22,298 nucleotides of DNA from Ectocarpus siliculosus (Eukaryota; Sar; Phaeophyceae; Ectocarpales; Ectocarpaceae): contig FN648898.1 of the NCBI GenBank assembly GCA_000310025.1, positions 1-22,298 on the forward strand, in the 5' to 3' direction. This document shows positions 11,001 through 20,275 of this stretch, piece after piece (positions within the stretch are counted from its first letter, which is position 1; every line of letters starts with the position of its first letter). Position numbers and translations under genes: made by a program. Under the pieces are notes generated by a model. The model was not told where the DNA came from. It did not search any database and saw only the letters and a list, made by a program, of their open reading frames with translations.

Positions 11001-14000
11001 ATCCCTCCCTCCCTGCGGGTGGTACGGCAGATCATGAAGGCGAAGTGGACGGGCGAGAGGGAGTGGAGAATTGTGAACAACCTTGTGAGAGGGAGTGCTG
11101 CGTGTCATGAATAGAGAGTGCTATGGTGAATGTTCCGTCTGCGGGAGGCACCGCAGATCATGAATGTGAGTGTATGAGAAGAGTGTAAGATTGTGTGCAC
11201 CTTCTGAAAGGGGCGCCGCACGTTGTTGGGGTGGGTGGGTGGGTGGCGAGTGTGTACACCGTCGGCACGGGGCACCGCAGATCATGAAAGGCGAGTGGGT
11301 GTAGGAGCGCGTTGACCTGAAAGGGCCCATGGTGGTGTCCGTTCTGTTTATTGCTATTTTTAGTTCTGCTTCGTTGTTTTACCCTCGTCTAACGTTGTTG
11401 CTGGGTAGGAACGGCGGCTTAAGGGGGGCAAAAACACCGCAAAAACTATCCGGCGTTTTGTCAGGCCAGGCAAATCGAGCCCCTCCCCCCTCGCCGTTAT
11501 CTCCCCCGCCTCCGGCTGTGTGCCTGTCCGCTGAGTCTCCTTTATCGTTGGCGCTTCACCGCCCGAGAAAACACCCAGAAATAAAATAAAGAGACTGAGA
11601 CTGCAGTGCCTCCTGCTTGTTCGGTAGACCGACCTCATTCAGTTTTTTTTTTGGCGTTCCGTTTGCGCTGGGACGGGACGGGATGGGACCCTGCTCGCCC
11701 GGGTCGGATGGATCAGATCCACCGGGAGCGACCAGAGGCGTACGACAACACGGAGCGCATCTCTCTCGTGTGCAGCTTCCTGGCGTCGGTGCTGGCCGGG
11801 CGGTACGCGGAGATCGAGACCTCCGACGGAAGCGGCATGAACCTCATGCACATTAGGTGATGGTGATGCATCTCTCTCTCCCTCTCTCTGTCTCTCTCTG
11901 TCTCTCTCCCTCANNNNNNNNNNNNNNNNNNNNNNNNNNNNNNNNNNNNNNNNNNNNNNNNNNNNNNNNNNNNNNNNNNNNNNNNNNNNNNNNNNNNNNN
12001 NNNNNNNNNNNNNNNNNNNNNNNNNNNNNNNNNNNNNNNNNNNNNNNNNNNNNNNNNNNNNNNNNNNNNNNNNNNNNNNNNNNNNNNNNNNNNNNNNNNN
12101 NAACCCCCCCCCCCCCCCCCTTTTTTGTAAACAAAACTTGGGGGGGCAAAGAAAGGAAAAAAAAATGGGTGAAAAAACCCCTGGAGGAGCGGGCCCCGGG
12201 TTTAAGGACCCCCCGGGGGGAAGACGAGGCTTTCGGGGACTCTCACCTGGTCGGGGGAAACGTTTCGGGGTATTTCTGCGGAAGTTTGGGGGTGACGGGG
12301 CGTGTTTTTTTTTTTTTAGGGGGGGGGGCAGTTTGACGAGGAGAAAAGTCGAAACTCGCAAGCTAGGGGCAGGCGCAACAAGGGGCACGGGGTAACACCA
12401 AGCGAAGAAGAAGAAACAAGAAAAAATGCAAGGCCCGGCTTTCATGAGAGAGAACGGCGGCGAAAAGAGAGGAGTAAGGCATCACAACTATAATAGGTAG
12501 CGTGGGGGCTCTCTCTCTTGACTAGGCTCTCCGAGCATTCCAACCCTTTGCACTCTCGCGCACGCGCACACCTTCCGAGAGCTCTCCAGTCTCCCCCCCC
12601 CCTCCTCTGTCAACGGAGCCCGATAAAGTAAAAAGCGTTCCAAGTGTTCCTTTTTTTTTTTGTGGTGTTCCGCGATGAGTGGCGTGTCTTGTCCTCGGCT
12701 AGAGCGTTCGCCGCTACTCTACCATTGTGGGAGAAACGCACCCAACACTCGAACTAGTTGTAGGTCTATCTTCGATGGTTTGCATATTTTCTAAATGGTT
12801 TCGCCCGCGTGTCTACCCACACACCACCCCCACAACAGATTTGGGTTCTCGCGAGACTGCGTGGTGGTGGCGGGGAGCGGAGACAACTGCAACTCCCTCG
12901 CGGGGATGGGGGTCATACCCTCCCGCGACCTTGGTGTTGCTGCTGCTGCTGGAGGGGCGGAAGGGCAGGGTGCCGCCGGTGGTGGCGACGTGATGGTGAG
13001 CCTGGGCACCTCGGACACTCTCCTGGGAGTCACCACGGACCCCCGCCCTACGACGACAGGTGATGGACGTTCGTTCGTTGTGCATCGGTGTCAGTCGATC
13101 GGAAGGAACGGATTGAATGTGAAGTGAACGAAGTCACAAATTGCTCTGTCAGTGTTTCGGGGGCGTACTGACTCTCCGGTGTCAAGTGCAACTACGACTG
13201 CGGCCACATTTTTGTGTGTACAAAGGTTTGTCGATCGATCAAAAGGCACCATGGATTCGTCACATTCTGTCGATGTTTCGGGGCGCTGCACCTGAGCCTC
13301 CGGCATCTCGTGAGCTTGTGTGTGCACGATGGCGGCCGCATTTTTGTGTGGTCAAGGTTTGAGGTTCATGCGTTACGCCTGCCCCGTCCTTCGACCTGTC
13401 CTGATTCCAAAAAATTGCTTTGGTAGCCTCTGCGGGTTGAGGCGCACGTATGGCTTCACTGCCGAGGAAAGAAGGGGGGCGCGCAAACCGTACAAGTAGG
13501 AAAGTGCGGCTATGGGGGGGAAACGGGAGACAGCTTTTTGGTCGAGCCGACCTTTTGCTCCGTAAGGAATGGGGAGGTTGAATTGCTCCTTCTCATTTGT
13601 TTTTCCTGTGATGACCCCCAAGTTTTGTGTTCGATGGAGTGCACGCAAAGTGTTGTCGTCTCCCTGGACTTCTGTGCTGTATGGTCAGGCCACCAAACGA
13701 GCAGTTGAGAGAGGGACAGCACGGCCTGCCCGAATGCCGTCGTCCGTGATTTAGAGCAGCAACACGCGGTGGTAGCGGATTGCCAGCCCAGTAGGGAGCA
13801 ATCGACGACTGACTTGTCTACGGTTATTCGGTGATTGGTTTTCAGGGGAAGTCGCACCTTGATGGATGTCCGACCGTTCGTGGCCTCTCTCTTCCGTGTG
13901 AATGGATGCGTCTGGCTCCCGCTCATCGTGTGTCTCTCCATTCATCTGGCTGCCTGCCTATTTGTCTGCCTGCTCGCCTGCTCGCGTGCTCGCCTGTCTC

Positions 14001-14013
14001 TCTTTCTCTTTCC

Positions 14014-14045
<32 letters not shown>

Positions 14046-14046
14046 G

Positions 14047-14118
<72 letters not shown>

Positions 14119-17100
14119 CCTTTTTGTCGGCTTGTCTCTCTATGTCTCTCTCTTGTCATTTTTTCTGCCCCCCCCCCGGCACTCTTCTCACACATACGGG
14201 GCCCCGCGACTACTTTCAATCCGATTCATCCGAAGGGAACACCATGTACCACCCCTGCGACCCTGCGGCGTGGTTTGTGATGCTGGTGTACAAGAACGGC
14301 TCTCTCACCCGGGAGGCTGTGAGAGACAGAAGGGCTGGAGGAAGCTGGGACGTATTTTCGAGGCGAGCGATTTTTGTTTTTTGTTTATGGACAAAACAAT
14401 ATCTCCCTCCCGAGGGGGTTACAGAGAGCACTGCGGCAGTGGGTGATGAAACCACATGCAAGAAGCAATAAATTCACTGCCGTTTCAACCGACAGCCCAA
14501 AAGAAAATATTTTGCATAGTCTTAAACATCAATCCACAGAGACTTTTTTACTCGTTCGAAATACTCCCACAGCAGTCGAAGGGGGTGGCCTAAAGGCTTT
14601 ACAGTGAATGGGAAACAAGTGTTTGGTGTTACTCCAGTGCCGGTCGCCAACCAATCAAATCGAATCGAATCGAACCAGGCTCTTGAGGGACGGCAGGCCC
14701 GGAAACGGCGGAAAGCTGGGCCTCTTCCTGGACCTGTTCGAGATCACGCCGCAGATCAACCGGCAGGGGAACTTCGTCGTGGACGCGGAAGACCGGCAAT
14801 CGGCGCAGGTATGTACGGTGTCTGGGGGACGATGATGATGTGGGAGGAGAAAAGTAGGGGGTCTGTGAGAGAGGAAGCCGGGGGAGTGATCGGACGAGGG
14901 GGACAGGAGACTGCAAACGGCAACCTTCGTGCTCTCTGCTTAGGGCGTGCGTACTGGCTTGCCTAGAGTGCGGGAGCTTGCTGTACCCACCACCGACACG
15001 CACGACGCTGAATTGTACCTCAGGGGGAGCTGAGCGCCGAGGAGGAGGTGAGGGCGGTGGTGGAGGGACGGTTCCTCTCCATGAAGGCGCACGCGAGGGA
15101 GCTCGGCGTGGCGAAGCCAGAGAGGGTGCTCGCCACCGGCGGGGGCTCCAACAACGCCGAGGTATGCATATTGTGTTTTTTTTTTTGCTAGCATCAACCG
15201 CGCTACCCGGCTGAGCAATGAAAAAGGACTCCAGTCTCGGTGCGGCGGAAAGCAGAAAATGCTTCTGAAGGCATTAGGCGTTGTGTGTGCGCGTGTTTGA
15301 GAAGTAACATCGACGGCGATAGCCGACTGACGAAAGGAAAGACGGCAGTCTCAGTGCGGCTGAAACAGGAAACGCTTCTGCAGGCGTTAGGCTTTGTGTG
15401 AGAGCATACTTGAGAAGTAACATCGACGGCGATAGCCTGCTGACCAATGAAAAGAGAAGGCGTCAGCATTGTAGCGGTATGAAAAACTCAACCACGCTTT
15501 CAAATCAAGGTAAGGGTTCTACCGACAGAGGGGATGCACAGGAGTTGGACGACGTTGTCCTGCTTCTGATCTTCAAGGAGAAGACTCAATACTGCCAGCG
15601 TGTTTGTGTTTTTTTTGTTGGCATCGACCGCGGTACTCGGCCGACAACTGAAAACTATTTGGTACTTTTTTCAACGGGACGAAAAAGAACACAACACGCT
15701 CTCTTGTGTACGTATTGGTGAGCGTGTCTTCTTCTTGCATCGACCACACTATCGGCTCGCCATTGAGAGCAGACGTCAGTCTCTCACTGCGGCTGGAAAA
15801 CCCGAGCACGCTCTCTAGTCGTTAGGTGTGTGTGGGTTTATTATTCAGGTGCGACCGCGCGTGGTACCCGGCTGACCAAGACGTCAGTCTTGCAACCAGA
15901 TAGATAAGCGCGAACATGCTGTGTGTGTGTGACTGCGTTTCAGTAAAAAAAACTTATGGTAGAGTTTGAGGCTGCATTTATGCCGCCGTGTCATCGCAAT
16001 ATTTTTTTTTGTGTTTTCTTGTTGCTGGCGAGCCCGAGACCCCAATTTGCAAGTGAGGAACACTCCTAATTTTGGATGACCCCGCGCGCGCGCGTGCTCT
16101 CGCCTCTGCTGACATTCGCGCCACTGGATGGATCGACGAAAAGCTTCTGCAAGTTCTTGCCGACGTATTCCAGGCGCCCGTGTTCACGGCGGCGGCGTCT
16201 GATTCCGCGGCAGTAGGGGCGGCGCTGAGGGCGAAGCACGGGGTGGAAGGCCTGAGGCGAGGGGTTCCGTACGTGCCCTTTGCCGAGGTCTATGGGTGAG
16301 TGAAATGAGGGAGGAGGGATTTTGCTTTTTGCGGTTCATCGGAAGGGGTCTCCAGGTTCGGAAAATATGGACAGGGATGATGGTGTGTGGAGAGCGACAC
16401 GGTCGATCCTACTCATATGAGGAGCGGTGCTGGGGGGTGGAGGTGCTGGTGGTGCTACCGTCCACAGCAGTAGTGGTAAATTGGACATTGTGACGAATAA
16501 ATTCGTCGAGAGTTCTGTAGGTGTATCATGTTCAGTAGTACAATGGTAGCTCCAATATATTAGGAAAAAAACAAATACACACACAGAAAGACTACCCGTT
16601 TGAGATATACCCACATTCGAACGGGATGTGGTGGGAGTCCTTTCAGTGAGTGGAGGAAAATGTATGAAGGAGAGTCGAAGGACCTCCCTCGTAAATCGGA
16701 GCTACGACTTCTGTACCACCAGTCTTTGGTTGACGGCGGTGGCGGCGAAACAAGAAACTGAGCCTCCGAAAAGTCGACTCGACACCGACTGCTGTGACGT
16801 TTCTTGGGTGCGGACCCCAACTGGTGCAACAACCGCTTCTGCCGCTGCTGTTGCCCCACCCCGGTATGAACGACGCTCACCCACTCACTCACTCACTCAT
16901 TCAATCACTCACTCACTCACCCACTCGCCCTCTCTTCTCGTGGTGCTGTCCACTTTTTTTTGGTGTGTGTGCCTGCTGTACACGACGACAAAGACACAAG
17001 ACAAAATACCTTAATCAACGTTAGCTGTCGCCCCACACCGGTATGAATGATGACCCTCACTCACTCACTCACTCACTCACTCAATCACTCAATCACTCGC

Positions 17101-17406
17101 CATCTCTTCTCGCGCTGTCCACTTTTTCTTTTTTTGTGTGTGCCTGCTAGACACGATGACAAAGACACAAGACAAAGGCCTTAATTGTAACTTTAATCCT
17201 TAACCTTGTCCGTGACCAGGGAATCCGACATGGGCGAGCCCGCGGCCGTGCCGTCGCCGGACGCCGGCGAGGCCTACGGCGGGATGGTGGACCGCATGGA
17301 CGCTCTGGAGCAGAGAGTCATGTCCATGGAGAAGGAAGGGGGAGGCTCGGAAGAGGGGAAGGAAGCCCGAGAACCTGTTGCCCCTCCTTCCGTTCCAGCG
17401 GGATAG
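7472..17406 (+). CDS. D-xylulose kinase (FGGY family), 13 exons
   Basis: Phosphorylates D-xylulose to xylulose 5-phosphate with ATP, feeding the pentose phosphate pathway. Exons: 7472-8098, 8445-8507, 9128-9187, 10203-10317, 10724-10899, 11717-11856, 12156-12284, 12839-13059, 14236-14362, 14679-14808, 15024-15161, 16144-16295, 17220-17406. Motifs in order are WLGLDLSTQSLTAAVL (phosphate 1), VTSPVAMW, SGQQHGTVYW, SPIWADGST, RPEAYDNTERISL, SDGSGMN, GDN (catalytic Asp at 12882), VSLGTSDTLL (phosphate 2), YKNGSLTRE, FEITPQI, RVLATGGGSNN (adenosine) and QVLADVFQAPV. Motif order and spacing follow the human XYLB / plant XK2 type (about 540 residues). The predicted protein is 754 residues from 7472 or 598 from Met157 at 7940. 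ATG 7472 (ACCCATGG) is the first in the open frame; a TTAATATAA word lies 24 bp upstream. Odd features: a long N-terminal extension, a GC donor in intron 9, a probable missing base at exon 7 and an acidic C-terminal tail. Confidence 0.9.
8445..8507 (+). CDS. Xylulokinase exon 2 (63 nt)
   Basis: Between TTGTTCAG and GTACAG, phase 0 at both ends, coding KDLPVEQRYGSKNG and onward to DEQ. It aligns with the DLPEFGTQGGV part of animal enzymes, directly after INYE of exon 1. Confidence 0.85.
9128..9187 (+). CDS. Xylulokinase exon 3 (60 nt microexon)
   Basis: Between CTACATAG and GTAATT, phase 0 at both ends, coding VTSPVAMWLHALEALLQRLK, which matches the conserved VTSPVLMW helix region of xylulokinases. 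Confidence 0.9.
10203..10317 (+). CDS. Xylulokinase exon 4: SGQQHG substrate motif
   Basis: Acceptor CCCCCAACAG, donor G|GTATGG in phase 1. Codes AAAIDLSTVRGVSVSGQQHG and then TVYWAKGSQ; the SGQQHGTVYW block is a hallmark of the sugar-binding site. Confidence 0.92.
10724..10899 (+). CDS. Xylulokinase exon 5
   Basis: Acceptor GGCACACAG, donor AAG|GTGAGTGG, phase 1 in and phase 0 out. Codes LAEAFAGCFAVEDSPIWADG, STEKYASELEESMGG and the LTGSRAH block. Its 3' boundary is the seed of the repeats in the following intron. Confidence 0.92.
10885..11323 (+). repeat. Intronic minisatellite built from the exon 5 / intron 5 boundary
   Basis: Seven units start at 10885, 10959, 11025, 11098, 11151, 11216 and 11275, each opening with CCGCAGATCATGAAGGYGAG or a variant. 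Alternate units are more alike, so the higher-order period is a dimer of about 125-140 bp (10885, 11025, 11151, 11275). The first unit holds the real end of exon 5 and its splice donor; the rest lie inside the intron. Confidence 0.85.
11717..11856 (+). CDS. Xylulokinase exon 6
   Basis: Acceptor GGATCAG, donor AG|GTGATG, phase 0 in and phase 2 out. Codes IHRERPEAYDNTERISLVC and ends SDGSGMNLMHI. Matches the NPEAYSHTERISLVSSF block of animal enzymes. Confidence 0.92.
11914..12101. other. Assembly gap of 188 N
   Basis: The gap lies in intron 6 after a TC/TG microsatellite (11868-11912) and before a run of 17 C. The sequence to about 12320 is full of inflated-looking homopolymers, as at the end of a low-quality read. 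Confidence 0.95.
12156..12284 (+). CDS. Xylulokinase exon 7 in low-quality sequence next to the gap
   Basis: Codes KKKWVKKPLEERAPGL and later DSHLVGGNVSGYF, which align with KVWSKAALEATAPSL and VAGSIASYF of plant enzymes. AG|G at 12155/12156 completes the phase-2 codon of exon 6. The end at 12284 (TGCGGAAG) gives exactly the residue count to FGF of exon 8 but is followed by TTTGG, not GT, so one G is probably missing from the assembly. Confidence 0.6.
12839..13059 (+). CDS. Xylulokinase exon 8: catalytic Asp and phosphate-2 motif
   Basis: Acceptor CCCACAACAG, donor ACAG|GTGATG, phase 2 in and phase 1 out. Codes FGFSRDCVVVAGSGDNCNSL, a Gly/Ala insertion and VMVSLGTSDTLLG. The Asp of GDN (12882-12884) corresponds to the catalytic base of the FGGY fold. 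Confidence 0.92.
13145..13363 (+). repeat. Two-copy tandem duplication in intron 8
   Basis: Copy 1 (13145-13233) and copy 2 (13267-13363) share CTGTCRRTGTTTCGGGG, GCGGCCRCATTTTTGTGTG and CAAAGGTTTG/CAAGGTTTG; the copies differ by about 10 bases in length. Confidence 0.75.
14021..14116 (+). repeat. TCTG / TC microsatellite in intron 8
   Basis: Mixed TCTG tetramers followed by an uninterrupted TC run, about 120 bp upstream of the exon 9 acceptor. Long open frames across it in several frames are artefacts of the repeat. Confidence 0.95.
14236..14362 (+). CDS. Xylulokinase exon 9, ending at a GC donor
   Basis: Acceptor ATCCGAAG, phase 1 in and phase 2 out. Codes NTMYHPCDPAAWFVMLVYKN and GSLTREAVRD. 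The only boundary that matches exon 10 in phase and length is TCGAG|GCGAGC, a GC-AG intron. Confidence 0.88.
14679..14808 (+). CDS. Xylulokinase exon 10
   Basis: Acceptor CGAACCAG, donor CAG|GTATGT, phase 2 in and phase 0 out. Codes RDGRPGNGGKLGLFLDLFEI and then TPQINRQG, matching GNGGNLGFYFDVMEITPEI of the human enzyme. Confidence 0.92.
15024..15161 (+). CDS. Xylulokinase exon 11: adenosine-binding motif
   Basis: Acceptor GTACCTCAG, donor GAG|GTATGC, phase 0 at both ends. Codes EEEVRAVVEGRFLSMKAHA and RVLATGGGSNNAE, the nucleotide-binding end of the second actin-like domain. Confidence 0.92.
15175..15930 (+). repeat. Intron 11 tandem array, units of about 115 bp
   Basis: Units begin with GCATCGACCGCG or a variant at about 15191, 15307, 15420, 15621, 15737 and 15849. 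Spacing is 112-116 bp except for one 201-bp interval that may hold a decayed copy. Shared blocks are CCCGGCTGACCAATGAAAA, CAGTCTCNGTGCGGCTGAAA, ACGCTTCTGCAGGCGTTAGG and TTGTGTG. Confidence 0.85.
16144..16295 (+). CDS. Xylulokinase exon 12
   Basis: Acceptor ACGAAAAG, donor TATGG|GTGAGT, phase 0 in and phase 2 out. Codes LLQVLADVFQAPVF, SDSAAVGAALRAKHG and VPFAEVYG, corresponding to ILQVLADVFDAPVYV and VGSAYRAFHG of the human enzyme. Confidence 0.92.
16853..17205 (+). repeat. Two-copy 177-bp tandem duplication with TCAC microsatellite in intron 12
   Basis: Copies at 16853-17029 and 17030-17205 both hold CCGGTATGAAYGA, a (CACT)n run, TCTCTTCTCG, GCTGTCCACTTTTT, GTGTGTGCCTGCT and GACAAAGACACAAGACAAA. 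They are well conserved and so probably younger than the other intronic repeats. Confidence 0.9.
17220..17406 (+). CDS. Xylulokinase exon 13: acidic C-terminal tail and stop
   Basis: Acceptor CCGTGACCAG, phase 2 in, TAG at 17404. Codes ESDMGEPAAVPSP, AYGGMVDRMDALEQRVMSME and a Gly/Glu tail ending SVPAG. It corresponds to the C-terminal helix (YAKLEQRIL in human) plus about 30 extra residues. Confidence 0.88.
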
Positions 17407-17610
17407 ATGAAGAGAAAATGTCGCTTCTCTCCTTCGAGTCCGGTGGGAAAGATAGAAACCTCCTTTTTTTTTTCAGCACACTTGGTTGTGGTACGTAGGT
17501 ACCAACGTGTGCACGAGCGCGTGCGTGTGTGCGAAGTGTACATGCGTTTTTTTTTTCTTTCCACAGACGCCCTTGGGGGTCGCGAGGTCTGTCTCTCCCT
17601 CCGTATCCTT

Positions 17611-17873
17611 CCAAGCTCACAACCTACCACTGCAACACACCTCCTCCGCTGGCTTTGGGCTTTCCAACGCCCGGCACGAGGGATACAACGCTGGTACCAC
17701 AACCGCCTGCCACGAACAGACGGTGCTCTTCATCGCGGCCAACCCCGTCAGAGGAAGATGGTCACCGTCTGATCGTGGCAGGCCGTTGTGGTACCAGCCT
17801 TGCATCCCTCGACATCGGGTGTTGGCAAGTCCATAGCTAGGGGAGGCGTGGAGGTGGTAGGTCGTGTGCTTGG
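17611..17873. repeat. Long inverted repeat (foldback) just downstream of the kinase
   Basis: The left arm (17611-17725) is complementary to the right arm (17763-17873) around a 37-nt spacer. The inner 49 bases (17677-17725 against 17763-17811) pair at all but about four positions; the outer parts are less exact but collinear (CCAAGC..ACCTACCAC against GTGGTAGG..GCTTGG). It starts about 200 bp past the kinase stop, so it may lie in the 3' untranslated region or just beyond. Confidence 0.85.
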
Positions 17874-19900
17874 TTGCAGGGAACGGGGCGTCGTAGAGCC
17901 GGCAGGGCACACATTGGGTAGGGGGCAGAGAAGTACGGCTGGGTCTCCAAAGCCCTCTCACTGATCATTGTCAGACTTTATCATGTACATGCTGTGTGCA
18001 GAGTATTTCGAGGCAGCGTGGTGGACGACTGATTCATTTCAAGGTCTGCAAGGTTAACCTGTCCCCTTCTATGTCCCTGCGCCCACCGCGTTGTTGCGGG
18101 CTGCTCGTGTGGCTTAGTCTGTAGGTGGAGGAGACGGCTGTTGCGTGTATAGAATTCACTATAGGTGGAGGAGATAGCTGTTTCACTTTTCCCTCCCCCC
18201 TTTTTGTGTTGAAAAAGTAAAGGTGTACCACAGTCGAACGGGACTACAGACTGACAGCAGTACAGCTTGGCCGGGAGCCGGGAGCAGCCTAGACGCCTAG
18301 ACCCGAATTTAGTGTTACGTGAACCCCCCCCCCCTGGAAAAGTTTATTGCGGAGTAAAAGTTTGAAGCCGATTTTCCTAACTCGAGAAGCTTTTTCTTTT
18401 TCTTGTTTGCCCCCCCGAGTGTGGCGTTGCCCTAAATTGTGTCCTCTGGGGGGAACGAACACGGGGTTCGTGTTCGGGTAGCGGAGGACATCCAAGATCT
18501 TACACTTCTAAGAAAAAATGGACCGTCCAGTTGTCGTCCACTTGCCGACAACTTCTCGAAGGCGCCATCCAGTTGTCCACTTTTTCCCCACGGGCCCCAA
18601 AACAGCTGTCGTTGCCCTCTCGCAAGACAAGATCGCAGCAACAGTAATGTAGCTGTTCATCGCAACATTGAAAAAACGCCGCTCGCTCGCTCTGCCGTCG
18701 GAAAAGATCAACTATACAATGATCAAGTGGAGATAGATTCCAATAATCAGCACGAACCGCTCACCTGAGACAATCCCCTGTCCACATAAAACTACCCCTT
18801 TTTCTGCCGGGCGCTGGTGGCCTCGTACGGAGCAGCCCGCAGAAAGGGGACGAAGTGTCCCTCCGTGCACGTGCAAGGGTTGTGATTTTAGAGTGCACGC
18901 CCGGCAGCAATCAATCTCCTCCACGAGAGGAGCAGCAGCGACGCCATCGACACAACAAAAAAAAAAACGGCTCCAAACCGCGTCTTGAAGAATGAATCTA
19001 TTTACCACTTTTTTTGCTTTGTCCGGCGAGGAAGACGGCTTTCTTCGCTGGGCTCAGTAGATGGGGTCTTCCAGGATCAAAAGTGTGGCGAAAGGAAAAA
19101 CGTGTGGTTGGTTGCGCTTTCATCCCGAGCGTGCGCACACCGTGACACACCCAACGACGGATGGGATGGGTGTGACGCGAAGAAAGCATCGTCGCCGAGG
19201 GGGCGGAAACCGGGAGCAGAATCACGAGGAGCAACAGAACATGCGCAACGCCCGTAACGGACGCGCGCGTTGCGCATGTTGAACGATGTCGGACAGGAAA
19301 CCCGCCAAAAAATCGCTTAGACAGAGGCGTAGACTAGCAGTGTAAGAGACCGCGCTTCCAAAGCAGTGAAGAGCAGAATGCACGGGGCTGCGTAGCGAAA
19401 CTCGCCCGAGGAACCCAGAAAAGCCTCCGACATGGAGGAATAGGGAGGAATAGGCTGGAGCGCGGGACGAAACGTCAACGCGAGCCCGGGTGGCACACAA
19501 ACCAGAGCAGAGGGGGCCCCAGCCGAGCATTTGACAGGGAAGGATGATAAATTTACTCTTGTGTTTTCTCCCATAACATCCAAGGAGGTCGGGCGCGCGC
19601 GAGACGCCCGTCTCACTTTCTTGAGGTAACCGTCGAACGCGCTTGCCCTTGTGTGATGATGCCATCCCAGAACGCGTACCAATAGACCACGCGGCTACAT
19701 TCGCGGTGAGGGGTCTCCTCAGCTCTGGTGCCCTCGACAACAGCGTCCAGCGTCCAGCATATGGTTGTCATCTCTTGCAGAGTTTCAGAAGAAAGAAACC
19801 AAGCATCCACCGCCACGGAAAAAAAAAAGAAAAGCAGGGACGTCTGGTGGGAGCCACCAAACCCAAGACATGGGCAAGCTTTCTGCAACGAGTGAAGGAG
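17874..19900. other. No supported gene
   Basis: Open frames on both strands (for example 19222-19740 minus and 19643-20041 plus) overlap each other and show no domain or matched splicing. Small structures: a direct repeat TAGGTGGAGGAGA at about 18121 and 18163, a CCAGTTGTC..CCACT repeat at about 18528 and 18570, and inverted repeats at 18795-18908. Confidence 0.45.
19238..19280. repeat. Perfect 14-bp inverted repeat, 15-nt loop
   Basis: AACATGCGCAACGC (19238-19251) is exactly complementary to GCGTTGCGCATGTT (19267-19280). It could be a hairpin or a terminator-like fold; no neighbouring gene fixes its role. Confidence 0.8.
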
Positions 19901-19937
19901 AACGTTGAGGTTGGCCCAAAAAACAAATCAACACATC

Positions 19938-20275
19938 CCATCATCGTTCATGGGCTTCCGTCTTGCAGCAGGACAACCCCCCCCCCCCCACTCCCCCAAT
20001 ACTTCCCTCCCTCCCTGCTTCCCACGTTCTACGCGGGGTAGTCTATGCGCTCGGTCCTCCACTACGAGCCGTCACGCCACAAACTCAGCGGGACAACTTG
20101 TGATTGCCGCCCGAAAAAAAGCCAAAAAAATTCCATCATCGTTCCGTGTGCTTCGCATTGCAGCCGGCAGAACCCCCCCCGACCCCTCAGATCGCCTACA
20201 AATGCGCTCGGTCCTCCAGTAGGAGCCGTCATGTCACAATAAGCTTAGGACGACTTGCGCTTGCCGCCCGATCGC
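19938..20275. repeat. Direct duplication containing the 3' end of the basic-tail gene
   Basis: Copy 1 (19938-20115) and copy 2 (20133-20275) share CCATCATCGTTC, ATGCGCTCGGTCCTCCA, GAGCCGTCA and CTTGCCGCCCGA or close forms. The offset falls from 195 to 157 bp along the copies because copy 1 has longer C-rich runs. Copy 2 covers the C-terminal codons and 3' flank of the minus-strand exon at 20245. Confidence 0.8.

Noticed and set aside
11639-12445. Long frames running through the run of N
   Set aside because: The N run has no stops by definition; only exons 6 and 7 are supported here.
14352-14357. GT at GTATTT as the donor of exon 9
   Set aside because: It is phase 0, all acceptors before exon 10 in the right frame need phase 2, and it would delete conserved FSR.
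13831-14471. Overlapping plus-strand frames of 149-203 codons rich in Ser/Leu/Val
   Set aside because: They are produced by the TC/TCTG microsatellite of intron 8; only 14236-14362 is coding.
19222-19740. 172-codon minus-strand frame
   Set aside because: Overlaps a plus-strand frame of similar quality, spans the perfect hairpin, and has no recognisable motif.
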